The position numbers and the translations under genes were made by a program. A stretch of 64,000 bases of DNA, from positions 38,978,501 to 39,042,500 of the forward strand of contig CM051523.1 of the NCBI GenBank assembly GCA_028017165.1. Reading direction: 5' to 3'. Positions 1 through 11,033 of the stretch are shown here, in pieces. The notes under the pieces were generated by a model. It had not been told where the DNA came from, searched no databases, and worked only from the letters and a program-made list of their open reading frames with translations. Within the stretch, counting starts at the first letter, position 1. Each line of letters opens with the position of its first letter. The stretch comes from Herpetospermum pedunculosum (Eukaryota; Streptophyta; Magnoliopsida; Cucurbitales; Cucurbitaceae).

Positions 1-866
1 TTTTTTAAATTAAATACGTATATCCCTCCTCTGCCTTCTTCACAATTGAAATTTCTTTCAATCTCAATCACCCATTTAAGCTGGCCAAACTTCACTTTAT
101 ATATATATCACTTAACATATATATATGTGTCTTGCTGCATGCAAGACACATATATATATATATAATTATTATTATTATTATTAAAAATAATAATAATAAT
201 TTTATTTATTAAACTTTTTAATAAATAAAAAATATATATATATAATTATTAATTAAACTTTTTAATTAATAAATATTATTTAATTATATATCAAATATTA
301 ATTAAATAATATGATTAAACCCGGTTTTTCAAAAACCGACTTTTTTACACATGAATCCTATTCATGTTTTAGGCCATTTCCATATTTAAATCATATTTAG
401 ATATGTCCATATTTAAATTATATTTAAATATGTTCATCCTCCTTCCATAAACCGAATTTGAACAATTCAAATTCTTTTTCTTTTTCTTTTCTTTTATACT
501 GTTGCACGGCGTTATCCGAGCTAGCCAGGAGAACCTAAAGGAACGATTCGGATCACATCGTTCTGTACAATACAAAGTGAGCCGCATCCAATAGTGTTAC
601 CAGGATAAGGTACCCAGCCTTATCCGTATACTATAGACCGTTTTGACTGACTACTTGTGTCTGATCCACAATCATGTCATACATGAGGCTCAAGTACTCA
701 TATTCAGCCAAGGGTGTTGGTCATTGGTATAGGTTAAACCAAACACGTTTCACTTTATTCCAGTAAACTCCTTTACTGAATAAAACTAATAACTCTTTAT
801 TCTAAATAGAATATTTACAAACATAACAGTTTACAAACCACGAGTTTTAGGACATAAAACCCAACA
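1..866 (-). repeat. Cop1 3' LTR (partial, with internal deletion)
   Basis: Matches the LTR at 13541-15103 nearly base for base: the outer 300 bp look identical, and the AT-rich part differs mainly in TA-repeat number. Compared with that copy it lacks the 700 bp corresponding to 14080-14779; the junction is in the run CTAAAGGAACGATT near 536-543. The sense start is at 866 (TGTTGGG). It contains AT-rich inverted repeats, including a 17-bp stem at 119-157. The far end lies outside the window. Confidence 0.9.
119..157. repeat. Long hairpin in copia LTR
   Basis: Inverted repeat with arms 119-135 and 141-157 (ATATATATGTGTCTTGC and its complement) and loop TGCAT. The same structure is in the other Cop1 LTR near 13660-13700. 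The Cop2 LTR has a hairpin at the equivalent place near 20850-20880, but with different arm bases (ACATGCA/TGCATGT). Confidence 0.7.
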
Positions 867-881
867 AACTCCCACTTGGAC
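867..881 (-). promoter_or_regulatory. Cop1 polypurine tract
   Basis: In the sense direction it reads CCAAGTGGGAGTT directly before the LTR start at 866, the usual plus-strand primer position. Cop2 has the similar CCAAGTGGGAT before its LTR at 19472. Confidence 0.8.
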
Positions 882-900
882 TTAAACGTCCGTGGTGTAC

Positions 901-2336
901 TGGTAACGATATTATGGAACTATCGCCAATCATCGGGTTGTCGAGACCCGCCAAAATGAATTTATAAGTGCCCGAAATCACTAAACTATTTGTAGAATAG
1001 TAGCAACGGGGTCGGTCCACAGGGAATTAAGGTATTTTGACTTAATCTTAATTAAATTTGCAAACTATTAATATAAGTGAAATAAGGAGTAATTGGTTGT
1101 TTTCAAGTAACTAAGATGGAACAAAACAAATGGGAAAATTTAGCTAACGGAGTTTCCGACTCGGGACGATCGGGGATAAATTTAGCAAACCTCTTGGATC
1201 ATAGGATGACGAGTTTTATGGTTGAATAAATTAACGAATGCACAGCTCGTCTAAAATTAATAAATAACTCAGACATGCTCCATGGATTTAATTAGACATA
1301 AATAATCATGCTAATCAAGCATACCGTTCGGACATTGGCGGCCAACGCTCTCCCAAGACCGAACGGTAGCAACAAGCTAACTGTGACAACTATCTAATTT
1401 GGACGCGAAATTAGTATGTCGATTTGGAATTCTAATTCGGGAAGAACGAACACCAAGAGCGTAAGGACGCCAATACGCTCAAGGTGCCATAATTCCTTGT
1501 TACTTGGCGGAAACGAGAGGCACGGCATCAAATCCTTTAACAAATGAACATGCTCAAAATCAAGGGTGCCTAGTCCTAAATCATTCAAACGTGCTCATAG
1601 ATTAAGCTAAGAAATAGAGTTCAATTCAATAAAATATCCAACCAATTCAGAATTTCAATCCTACAACCTCACCAAGAGTTCATACTACATTTATCCTTAC
1701 AATCCCGAGCCAAAAACGGTAAATCTACTCACTCATGACTTGTGTGGTGTGGGACGGCTTCAAATCGAGCTTCCTAGCCCCTCCCATGGTGGAAAACAGC
1801 TGCTGGACGTCAAATCAGGCGTGGAGCTCGAGGAAGAAGATGATAATGGCGGCTAAAATCGGACAGAAACTTAAGTAATCCGTCGTAGCGTCGAGACGCT
1901 AGGGCAGCGTCTCGACGCTGCGCCCTAAATAATCCGCGCGCGCGCAGTCGGGGTGGCGTCGAGACTCTGTCGGCGTCGAGCGAGCGTCGAGACGCTCTCG
2001 CTCGACGCTTGCTCTCGGGTTTTTCTTCAATATAGCGCTTCAGACTTCGGAGCGTCGAGCTAGCGTCGCGACGCTGTCGCTCGACGCTAGCTCTCGGGTT
2101 GATGCATGGATTTTTGCCTTCAATTTCGCAAAAGTGCTCAACCTTCGTTCCTTTGCATGGATCTTCCCCGGAAGTGTTCTTGGGCCTTTAAAATGCGATA
2201 TTAGGCTCTGAAAAACGCTGAAACGCTCTCGAGAGCGAATCACCGAGAACACCTGCAATAATCACATAAAAGCAAGATTAAGCCAATAATAAACGTGAAT
2301 TAGGGACATAATTATAGCTCCAAAATGGAGCTATCA
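901..2336 (-). repeat. A1 3' LTR (family A)
   Basis: 1436 bp. In the sense direction it starts TGATAGCTCC at 2336 and ends ATCGTTACCA at 901. It carries the GC-rich cassette 1887-2097 of AGCGTC..GACGCT words, with the conserved hairpin arms 1887-1900 and 1906-1919 around loop AGGGC. It is 55 bp shorter than its partner LTR, mostly through loss of cassette units. Confidence 0.93.
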
Positions 2337-2841
2337 AACACCCCCAACTTAATTCTTGCTAGTCCTCGAGCAAGTGGAATTCTAATTAATCAAATAAAAC
2401 GAGAATACATGCTAGGGACTCGATTCTCAGTACTGGGAACGACAGGGCATTTGCATTTGAAGGAAACAACTGCATGCATGCATTGGTTAAGAGCAATTCG
2501 AAAAATTTAAAGATGCTTCACTATTTATGCTTCGGACTTAGCTCCGCGATCTTAGATTTCAACAGGTTTAGAACAGCTCTATCTATCCTAAAACTTCGCT
2601 TTCCCCCTACTTATGGCTTAACAGAACAGTCTAAGGGCGATTCATCGTCTATGCAAGTAATATATCGCAAGGCATCTTTTCTCTCTTTTTCTTTGATCTT
2701 CATGAGCGCCTAACATGTCAATCTTACTTTCGTTTCAGCTTGCCTGCAATTTCATTGCACAATGCATCTGACTACGGGCAAAATTCACATTTTTAAGGAC
2801 TAGCGTTCACTTCTTTGTGCTTCCTTTTCATGCAGTGGCGA
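2337..2841 (-). other. A1 3' UTR with polypurine tract
   Basis: No gene. Next to the LTR it holds the sense polypurine tract AAGTTGGGGGTGTT (about 2337-2351) and then the conserved inverted repeat TTGCTCGAGGACTAGCAA, seen as its complement at about 2356-2373. The remainder matches parts of the 3' UTR blocks of the other family-A elements, including the 'ccttaaaaa' and 'agtaggggg' stretches, but it is shorter and stops at the LTR relic. Confidence 0.75.
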
Positions 2842-3391
2842 TGGTAACGATATTTTTGAACTATCGCTATAAACTCAAGCTGTCGAGGCTTGCCAAAATA
2901 AATTTATAAACCCGTAGCTTTTAGCTTTGCAGCTAGCGGTAACGGGGTCGAACCACAAAGAGGGAAATAAAATTGAGGATTAATTGTTTAAGATGTGATT
3001 AGGTTAGTTGGTAAGGTTGTCACAAAAAAGGGGGGTTTTAATCATGCAATGTAGTGAAAAGTGCTAACGGAAAAGTAATAAACTTGAGAATGAAGAGTGT
3101 TGGATTTGGGGAATTTTCGGGATCTTGCTAAGCATTTTAACATTTATCATTTAATTCTAAGGTAAGGCTAATTGATTATAATATGCACACGGTCAGTTAC
3201 CCGAGAAGCCCCAAGGTAACCGGCTCCATAGAAATTAATTAGACCACACAGTTCTAATCAAACATTATCTAAAGTTGCATTAGGGTGATCTGCCCCAAAT
3301 TTGACTCTAGATAGTCACTAACATACCGCGACGAACATTCAAACATGTAATTTAATTGCTAGTAGATTGCCCGCCAACGCTGTATGCAATG
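2842..3391 (-). repeat. LTR relic inside A1
   Basis: Begins TGGTAACGATATTTTTGAACTATCGC and follows the left end of the N2 LTR at 24929-25475 almost base for base, then stops abruptly near GTATGCAAT at about 3388 and passes into A1 coding sequence. It is the 3' half (sense direction) of a family-A LTR. The rest of the donor element and the A1 integrase region are missing, which suggests a nested insertion followed by a deletion, or a template-switch chimera. Confidence 0.8.
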
Positions 3392-6300
3392 TCGGCGTAC
3401 CATGGTGTCTCCACACTTACCTGGAAAAGAACTTCATCAGGGAACTCATCATTCAGAGGCAGATCGTCCTCATTACGCACAATACGGCTCAAGTGGTCAG
3501 CAACGGTATTTTCTGATCCTTTTCTGTCCTGAACAGAGACGTCGAACTCCTGGAGTAATAATACCCATCTGAGCAGTCTAGGCTTCGAGTCTTTCTTGTT
3601 CATCAAGTATCGAACTGCTGCATGATCAGAAAAAACAATTACTTTAGATCCAAGAATATATGGCCGAAATTTATCAAGAGCGAAAACTATGGAAAGCAGC
3701 TCCTTCTCTGTTGTTGTGTAACCGATCTGCGCGGAATTGAGCGTCCTAGAGGCATAATAAATCACATGGCTCTTCTTGTCTATCCTCTGACCCAACACAG
3801 CGCCAACGGCATAATTGCTTTCGTCGCACATAATCTCGAAAGGAGTCCCCCACTGCGGTGGATGAATGATGGGTGCGTTGGTCAAGCACTTTTTCAGAAC
3901 GTCGAAGGCAAGCTTGCACTGTTTGTCAAAACAGAATGGAACATCCTTTTTCAGCAAGCTTGTCATCGGAGTTACTATCTTCGAGAAGTCTTTAATGAAC
4001 CTGCGGTAAAAACCTGCGTGACCAAGAAAAGAACGTACTTCCCGAAGATTCGTGGGGTAAGGTAAATCAGATATTACATCAATTTTTGCTTTATCAACCT
4101 CTATCCCTTTAGCAGACACAACGTGACCCAATACTATGCCCTGACTGGCCATGAAATGACACTTTTCAAAATTTAAAACAAGATTAGTTTGGATGCATCT
4201 TTCCATGACTCTAGACAAGTTAAACAGGCAATCTTTAAATGAACTCCCATATACAGTAAAATCATCCATAAAGACTTCGATGCATTTTTCTACAAATTCA
4301 GAAAATATGCTCATCATGCATCGCTGGAAAGTCCCTGGAGCATTACAAAGCCCAAAGGGCATTCTCCTATATGCGTAAGTTCCGAATGGACAAGTAAAAG
4401 TAGTCTTTTCTTGGTCTTCCTGGGCTATGGGAATTTGATAAAACCCAGAAAAACCATCAAGAAAACAGAAGAATGGTTTCCCAGCTAAACGCTCCACCAT
4501 CTGATCTATGAAGGGAATAGGAAAGTGGTCCTTCTTAGTCACATCATTCAGTTTTCTAAAATCAATACACATTCTCCACCCATTTTGTACTCTCTTAGGT
4601 ACTAACTCCCCCTTATCATTTCTAATAACAGTTATGCCCGTCTTTTTAGGTACAACATGAATAGGGCTAACCCATTGGCTATCAGAAATGGGAAAGATAA
4701 TACCTGCATCCAGGAGTTTGTGTATCTCAGACAACACTACCTCTTTCATTGCAGGGTTCAGTCTCCGTTGAGGCTCTCGGGATGGTTTCGCTCCCTCATC
4801 CAGCCGAATCTTGTGCATGCACAGCACTGGACTCAACCCGTGCAAGTCTGCCAATGTCCATCCCATGGCTCTTTTGTTCTTTTTCAAAACCTCGATCAAC
4901 TCGCCTTCTTGCTCCGATGTAAGCTCCTTGGAAATAATTACCGGGAGTGTCTCCACCTCACCCAAGTACACGTACTTGAGATGACCCGGCAACTCCTTTA
5001 ATTCCACTTTGGGAGCCTGCAAAAGAGATGGTAATATTTTAGTTGGCTTTTCACATGTCTCTAAAGCAAAAGTAGGTTGTTCAGACAAGTCAGACAGTAT
5101 GGGAACACTACTTTCAATTTCGCCAACAATTTCAGTAAAAACGAGTGGGTCATCCCCATCAATAACAGTCATGCATTCTTCTTGTTCTAAAGTATCTATC
5201 AGATCAATTTTACAGACAGAATGCACATCAGCACGTTGTTTCATGGCATCAAATACATTAAATTCAAACACATCCCCTTCATACTCAACAGACAAGGTTC
5301 CATCATGCACATTAATTTTTGTCTTAGCCGTTTTCATGAATGGTCTACCAAGTAAAACAGAAGTGGTGGATGTATTTTCTTCCATTTTCATCACATAAAA
5401 ATCAGCAGGGAATATCAAATCCTTAACTTTAACCAACACATCCTCAATCAATCCTAGAGGACGAATAGAAGACCTATTAGCTAACTGGATAATTATACTA
5501 GTTTCCTGCATACCTTCTAAACCGAGGCTTTTGTAGACTGAGTATGCCATAACATTAATTGAAGCTCCTAAGTCTAGCATAGCATGCTCGATTTCTCTAT
5601 CCCCTATAGTACATGGCAAGAGGAACATACCTGGGTCCTTGCATTTGTTCGGAATACCTTGGGTTATCAGGGCAGAAACATTCTTGCTTACCACGACTCT
5701 CTCAGCACTTTTAGTCTTTCTCTTTATGGTGCACATCTCCTTTAGAAATTTGGCGTACCTTGGGATTTGCTGAATTGCATCAAGTAGCGGTATATTGATC
5801 CCAACTTTTCTCAATGTCTCAAGAACATCCGCGTCTTCGCCCTCCTTAGATGGCCTTGCTAGCCTACTAGGAAAAGAAGCAACGGGAGTGTAAGACTTCA
5901 TAGAAATAATAGGAGGAGTTACAACAGTTTCAGAGGGTGCTTGAGAACACTTATCTGGAGATATCTCTGAATCTTTTGTAGGACTCTCGAGAGTGGTACG
6001 TGATGGTATCTCTTTACCACTTCTGAGATTTATCGCACTAACACCTTCCACTTTGGATTCAATTTTACTCATTCTTTCCTTCACCTCCGTGAATTCATCT
6101 CTTAGAGATTTTATCTGCGACCTTGTCTCATTGCTAGCTTCCATGAGCGATTTGAACATGCCTTCAATGGCTTGACCTGAGACAGAAGAAACAGCCTCAG
6201 ATGATTTTTCCTGCATCGTATGAACTAAACCAAATACCTGAGACACTTGTTCCTTGAGCTCTACTATGTCGGTAGACATTTTAGCGTACTCGTTCCTTCC

Positions 6301-6948
6301 TCCGTACTGGCGACGGTTCTCAGCCATATTAGAAATCAACTGTCTGTCTTCCGCAGGTGTTTTCTCCCAAAGGGCTCCTCCACTTGCTGCATCAAGCATC
6401 TGGCAGTCATGCGGAAGCAACCCATCATAGAAGAATTCGATAAGCTCGGCTTCTGTTATCAAATGGTTCAGGCATTTTTCACAGAGTTTAATGAACCTCT
6501 CCCAGCATTCGTGAAATGCCTCGTCCTTTCCTTGCTCAAATTGTCGGATATCTTTCTTCACGGCTCTGGCTTTTGAAACTGGGAAATAACTTTCCAAGAA
6601 TAGACTCTGCAACTTCTCCCAAGTAAAGATGGTCCCCGATGGCAAGTAATGCAGCCAATCTCGAGCTTCACCTCTCAAGGTGAATGGAAAAGCTCTCAGG
6701 TAGAGCTGATCTTCAGTAATGCCGCCTGGCTTCATCGCAGAACTTGTCATTTGAAAGGCCTTGAGATGTTTATAAGGATCCTCATCTGCTTCACCACAAA
6801 AAGAGGGCAAATGGTCAATTAAACCCGATTTAAGCACAAACTCACCTGAAATTTCCGGGTAGGAAATACAAGAAGGTTGGTGGCCCATAGCAAATGATGT
6901 CCACTGTCTGAGCGTTTTTGGGACTCCAATCTCATCATCAGTCTCCAT
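3352..6948 (-). CDS. A1 Gag-protease-RT-RNase H polyprotein, integrase missing
   Basis: One uninterrupted frame of 1198 codons starting at ATG 6946-6948. Gag fills about residues 1-400 and includes the retrotransposon Gag core (FPFTLRGEARDWLHYLPSGT). There is no CCHC zinc knuckle. Protease has D459-L-G-A-S in place of the usual D-S/T-G, as in Athila relatives. RT carries FMDD with M894-D895-D896, and RNase H starts around CDESNYAVG (D1042). The frame runs through VADHLSR, then leaves element sequence near 3395; the last ~15 codons come from the LTR relic, so integrase (about 500 residues in Auto1) is absent. The frame is intact, so a protein could be made, but the element could not integrate by itself. 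Athila assignment is firm; activity is unknown. Confidence 0.92.
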   Translation of the reverse strand: METDDEIGVPKTLRQWTSFAMGHQPSCISYPEISGEFVLKSGLIDHLPSFCGEADEDPYKHLKAFQMTSSAMKPGGITEDQLYLRAFPFTLRGEARDWLHYLPSGTIFTWEKLQSLFLESYFPVSKARAVKKDIRQFEQGKDEAFHECWERFIKLCEKCLNHLITEAELIEFFYDGLLPHDCQMLDAASGGALWEKTPAEDRQLISNMAENRRQYGGRNEYAKMSTDIVELKEQVSQVFGLVHTMQEKSSEAVSSVSGQAIEGMFKSLMEASNETRSQIKSLRDEFTEVKERMSKIESKVEGVSAINLRSGKEIPSRTTLESPTKDSEISPDKCSQAPSETVVTPPIISMKSYTPVASFPSRLARPSKEGEDADVLETLRKVGINIPLLDAIQQIPRYAKFLKEMCTIKRKTKSAERVVVSKNVSALITQGIPNKCKDPGMFLLPCTIGDREIEHAMLDLGASINVMAYSVYKSLGLEGMQETSIIIQLANRSSIRPLGLIEDVLVKVKDLIFPADFYVMKMEENTSTTSVLLGRPFMKTAKTKINVHDGTLSVEYEGDVFEFNVFDAMKQRADVHSVCKIDLIDTLEQEECMTVIDGDDPLVFTEIVGEIESSVPILSDLSEQPTFALETCEKPTKILPSLLQAPKVELKELPGHLKYVYLGEVETLPVIISKELTSEQEGELIEVLKKNKRAMGWTLADLHGLSPVLCMHKIRLDEGAKPSREPQRRLNPAMKEVVLSEIHKLLDAGIIFPISDSQWVSPIHVVPKKTGITVIRNDKGELVPKRVQNGWRMCIDFRKLNDVTKKDHFPIPFIDQMVERLAGKPFFCFLDGFSGFYQIPIAQEDQEKTTFTCPFGTYAYRRMPFGLCNAPGTFQRCMMSIFSEFVEKCIEVFMDDFTVYGSSFKDCLFNLSRVMERCIQTNLVLNFEKCHFMASQGIVLGHVVSAKGIEVDKAKIDVISDLPYPTNLREVRSFLGHAGFYRRFIKDFSKIVTPMTSLLKKDVPFCFDKQCKLAFDVLKKCLTNAPIIHPPQWGTPFEIMCDESNYAVGAVLGQRIDKKSHVIYYASRTLNSAQIGYTTTEKELLSIVFALDKFRPYILGSKVIVFSDHAAVRYLMNKKDSKPRLLRWVLLLQEFDVSVQDRKGSENTVADHLSRIVRNEDDLPLNDEFPDEVLFQVSVETPWYADIAYSVGGQSTSN

Positions 6949-7088
6949 TTTCTCAATAAAAATTTGGCACTTCTAGCACACTTAAACAAACAGATCAAAA
7001 TTGCAAGTAATAAAAGAATAAACAAAATTTTAAAGTAAAAATCAAAAGTTTACAAATCAAATTTAAATTAGGCCGAATTACACTTAAC

Positions 7089-7106
7089 TCCCCGGCAACG
7101 GCGCCA
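7089..7106 (-). promoter_or_regulatory. A1 primer-binding site (tRNA-Asp)
   Basis: In the sense direction TGGCGCCGTTGCCGGGGA, four bases after the 5' LTR end. This is a perfect complement of the 3' end of plant tRNA-Asp(GUC), the primer typical of Athila elements. About 140 bp of leader separate it from the gag ATG. Confidence 0.9.
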
Positions 7107-7110
7107 ATTT

Positions 7111-8601
7111 TGGTAACGATATTATGGAACTATCGCCAATCATCGGGTTGTCGAGACCCGCCAAAATGAATTTATAAGTGCCCGAAATCACTAAACTATT
7201 TGTAGAATAGTAGCAACGGGGTCGGTCCACAGGGAATTAAGGTATTTTGACTTAATCTTAATTAAATTTTCAAACTATTAATATAAGTGAAATAAGGGGT
7301 AATTGTTGGTTTTCAAGTAACTAAGATGGAACAAAACAAATGGGAAAATTTAGCTAACGGAGTTTCCGACTCGGGACGATCGGGGATAAATTTAGCAAAC
7401 CTCTTGGATCATAGGATGACGAGTTTTATGGTTGAATAAATTAACGAATGCACAGCTCGTCTAAAATTAATAAATAACTCAGACATGCTCCATGGATTTA
7501 ATTAGACATAAATAATCATGCTAATCAAGCATACCGTTCGGACATTGGCGGCCAACGCTCTCCCAAGACCGAACGGTAGCAACAAGCTAACTGTGACAAC
7601 TATCTAATTTGGACGCGAAATTAGTATGTCGATTTGGAATTCTAATTCGGGAAGAACGAACACCAAGAGCGTAAGGACGCCAATACGCTCAAGGTGCCAT
7701 AATTCCTTGTTACTTGGCGGAAATGAGAGGCACGGCATCAAATCCTTTAACAAATGAACATGCTCAAAATCAAGGGTGCCTAGTCCTAAATCATTCAAAC
7801 GTGCTCATAGATTAAGCTAAGAAATAGAGTTCAATTCAATAAAATATCCAACCAATTCAGAACTTCAATCCTACAACCTCACCAAGAGTTCATACTACAT
7901 TTATCCTTACAATCCCGAGCCAAAAACGGTAAATCTACTCACTCATGACTTGTGTGGTGTGGGACGGCTTCAAATCGAGCTTCCTAGCCCCTCCCATGGT
8001 GGAAAACAGCTGCTGGACGTCAAATCAGGCGCGGAGCTCGAGGAAGAAGATGATAATGGCGGCTAAAATCGGACAGAAACTTAAGTAATCCGTCGTAGCG
8101 TCGAGACGCTAGGGCAGCGTCTCGACGCTGCGCCCTAAATAATCCGCGCGCGCGCAGTCGGGGTGGCGTCGAGACGCTCGACAGCGTCGAGACGCTGTCG
8201 GCGTCGAGCGAGCGTCGAGACGCTCTCGCTCGACGCTTGCTCTCGGGTTTTTCTTCAATTCAGCGCTTCAGACTTCGGAGCGTCGAGACGCTATGGCAGC
8301 GTCTCGACGCTGGGCAGCGTCGAGCTAGTGTCGCGACGCTGTCGCTCGACGCTAGCTCTCGGGTTGATGCATGGATTTTTGCCTTCAATTTCGCAAAAGT
8401 GCTCAACCTTCGTTCCTTTGCATGGATCTTCCCCGGAAGTGTTCTTGGGCCTTTAAAATGCGATATTAGGCTCTGAAAAACGCTGAAACGCTCTCGAGAG
8501 CGAATCACCGAGAACACCTGCAATAATCACATAAAAGCAAGATTAAGCCAATAATAAACGTGAATTAGGGACATAATTATAGCTCCAAAATGGAGCTATC
8601 A
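7111..8601 (-). repeat. A1 5' LTR (family A)
   Basis: 1491 bp, sense start TGATAGCTCC at 8601. Cassette 8097-8356 with hairpin arms 8097-8110 and 8116-8129 around AGGGC. It holds two blocks missing from the 3' LTR: roughly 8173-8194 and 8283-8321, both made of GCGTCGAGACGC words. An acceptor-like TTATTGCAG/GTG lies at 8518-8529 in sense. Confidence 0.93.
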
Positions 8602-8606
8602 TGTAC

Positions 8607-10100
8607 ATGTTAGGTGGAGAAAACTAATATATCATATATCAGAAACTTTCTCCCACTGTCCTCTCCAGCAACTCGGAGCCCTAGACTCTTCTAGGTGTCT
8701 CTCAAACACTTTAGCCATGAGAGACTTAGTAAACTAATCAGCATGAAGTACTACAAGGCTTTCCATGTGACCATCACATCTCCTCATAGCACTAACTGCG
8801 AGCTCAACTTATAAACCTATTGCTGCTTCACAAGCTGCAAATAGACTTAGCTACCAACGAGGAATCAACAATACAACTCTTGTATTCTACTCCTCTAAGT
8901 ACAAGGACAAAACTTTAACCGGAATCCAATCCAATTGGACTAATAATACTGACAGCTCCCACTGCATAACACATATCGGGTCATGTATCACAAAATATAC
9001 ATCTGACCTCCAATATGTAAATGCACTTGGGTGCATCTCGTATCCTCACCACTTGAGGTGTCTTAGGAAACCATTTCCATAGACCATCGAATATTGACAA
9101 CAACTTGTCAATAAAAGATTTTAGAGACAACACTAGCGATTTGTTCTTACTACTCAGATCAAGCTGAATCCTTAGAACAAACAAAGCCTACCTCCAGATC
9201 AACTATTTGGGAGTGGGTCGCTAGTTTATGCTAAAAGTCAGAAATAGATCCTACATCATTCTCAATGATTAGGACAAAATTACGGGAACAATATTTGAAA
9301 GCTACACCATTGATTAAACCCTTGTCAAACTATTGTTCAAAGCCATAAGATTTGATCACATTATCAAAACTCACAATTCAGGACGAAGATGCTTTCTCCA
9401 ATTCATAAATGAATCGAATAAGCTAGCAAACCATTTGCTCTTTGCCCTCGAAGTATGAATCTTTCTCTTTGAGACTTATAGATACTCAAATCAAGTTTGC
9501 AAGTCTTGACATCCATTTGCTTTATTCTATCAAAATAGAACAAAGCAATGGATAAGAGTTATCTATTTAACTTACACCTGGCAACAAGAGAAAGAGAGTA
9601 TACCCAATAAACCCTTTCTCTTCGGGACAGTCCCATTACCAGAAAGTCAAGCCATAAAGGTTTTCACCTTAATGGCTTGGTCTCATTAACATCCAGAGAT
9701 TCATGGCTTTGAACCATTCGGCCTTGTCTATGTGATCGATTGTTTGTTTAGAGACAATGAATCCTCAATGTCATCATCAAGTATGATAACTTTGAGTTTA
9801 AGACAAGCCAATACAGCAGGTTAGGTTGTCCAACATCCCTCCCACTGCATTGAGCCTTTCTCAACAGTTGAGAAGCTCCAGTTTGATCAACAACCATTGT
9901 TGAATTCAACTATAACTTTCTTGTTAAAACTGTAAGTCTTAACACACTTGTTGTTTTCGAGTTTAATTAGAACACATCTGTATATATCTTTTGCTAAATG
10001 AACTGTTCATTATAAAACCAAAAGATATAATATACAGGTGTTCAGTTTAAACTGGAACTATAGACAATAATTACATATAACAAATGTTATTATCTCTATA
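8607..10100 (-). pseudogene. Cop1 pol remnants (copia)
   Basis: No long frame survives. Minus-strand translation in shifting frames gives recognisable copia pieces in the correct order: the linker before RT (VVDQTGAS... near 9880), an RT piece with QMDVKT (near 9520), SYGFEQ (near 9340), an LSLKSFIDKLLSIF stretch (near 9110) equivalent to the region after YVDD, FPKTPQ (near 9060), and RNase H tail pieces near 8700-8850. Many short deletions and stops separate them and no YVDD motif remains. It is non-functional. The 5' part of pol (protease, integrase) is not recognisable between here and gag. Confidence 0.7.
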
Positions 10101-10171
10101 CAACAACTACAAAGACTCCCACTAGTTCAGCTGCAATGATATCTCCATATCTCACAGCGAGAGAACGACTG

Positions 10172-11022
10172 TCAGGAACTAGTTTCCTGTAGAAAAACAA
10201 ACATAAATAGTGGTTCCTGAAGACATCCAGATATGACATTCATATCCACTAAACTTGTTTTGACAAATAAATCACATTTATCTTGTCGTTCTTTCTCAGC
10301 CTGTTTCTCAACAAAGTATTTGGAGTAGTTACGCTTCCAATACCCATCTTCAGTACAATGGAAACATTTTCCTATGTTTGAAGACATTACCTTGCGAACA
10401 ATAAGGGCTTTGCCATTTCTCCTTTTACTCTTCTTCTTCTGAATAATCTCATTACTCAGAGAAGCATAAACTTACTCCCTAACGCCAACCTCTTAAGGAA
10501 TTTCTTCGAAGTGACAACACTTGCCTCATTCTCTATTCCTTTGGAAGTGTACAGAGACTGATAAGTCTGAAAAGACGATGGTAGCAATGTTTACTTCTGT
10601 CGCATTAAAGTGGACCATCATGTTAAGGACAAGATCCTTAACAGAGGTATCCTCCACTATGCGAGAGTTATAAACTAACTTGAGGACTTCATTACGAAGT
10701 AATTAGGACGAGTGTCCACCATTGCTTGTAATGAAGACATGATTTCCTTTGCGGAAATCATAACCTCATACTACTTGCACAAGGCATCAAATATGCTTGC
10801 CAAGATATAGATTTGGGCTTTATCAATAGCCCTAATCCATCCATCGTATGCCTCTCGAACACTTCGAGAATCATTCGAGCCAGGAGCTGAAGGACATTCC
10901 TCCGTTAAGACAAACCTCAGGTCGTCCAAAACCAGAATCGTATTCAGGTTCGACTTCCAGGTTCCGTAATTCTCTCCGGTTAACTTGTCGTGAGCTAACA
11001 ACTGTATAAACGAGCTCGACAT
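10172..11022 (-). pseudogene. Cop1 gag remnant (copia)
   Basis: Starts at ATG 11020-11022 with MSSSFIQLLAHDKLTGENYGTW, the N-terminus of copia Gag with the usual 'L.G.NY..W' motif. The first frame stops after 83 residues, where the intact family continues for about 300. A second piece at 10172-10387 has the zinc knuckle region CFHCTEDGYWKRNY, in which the last Cys is Tyr. The stretch between (10388-10770) is decayed gag without an open frame. The sequence resembles cucurbit copia Gag as I recall it, but I cannot confirm that. Confidence 0.8.
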
Positions 11023-11033
11023 GCCGAAAAAAA

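Larger units (their letters stand above)
901..8601 (-). mobile_element. A1: Athila-type Ty3/gypsy element in Cop1
   Basis: Complete LTR-to-LTR element (7701 bp) with a perfect 5-bp target duplication TGTAC at 896-900 and 8602-8606. LTRs are 901-2336 and 7111-8601; the tRNA-Asp primer site is 7089-7106 and the polypurine tract is next to 2336. It encodes Gag, protease, RT and RNase H but no integrase: an LTR fragment of a related element (2842-3391) sits where integrase should be. The two LTRs differ by only a handful of substitutions plus two cassette-unit differences, so the insertion is fairly recent. Confidence 0.93.

Noticed and set aside
3384..6576. Plus-strand frames of 60-147 aa over A1
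   Set aside because: Antisense shadows of the 1198-codon A1 polyprotein.
8163..8523. Frames with repeated ASRR / SVETL / RRDA motifs (also at 22584-22979, 24641-24850, 25772-26344, 40626-41287, 46652-46861, 58492-58915)
   Set aside because: These are translations of the GCGTCGAGACGC words in different frames, not repeat proteins.
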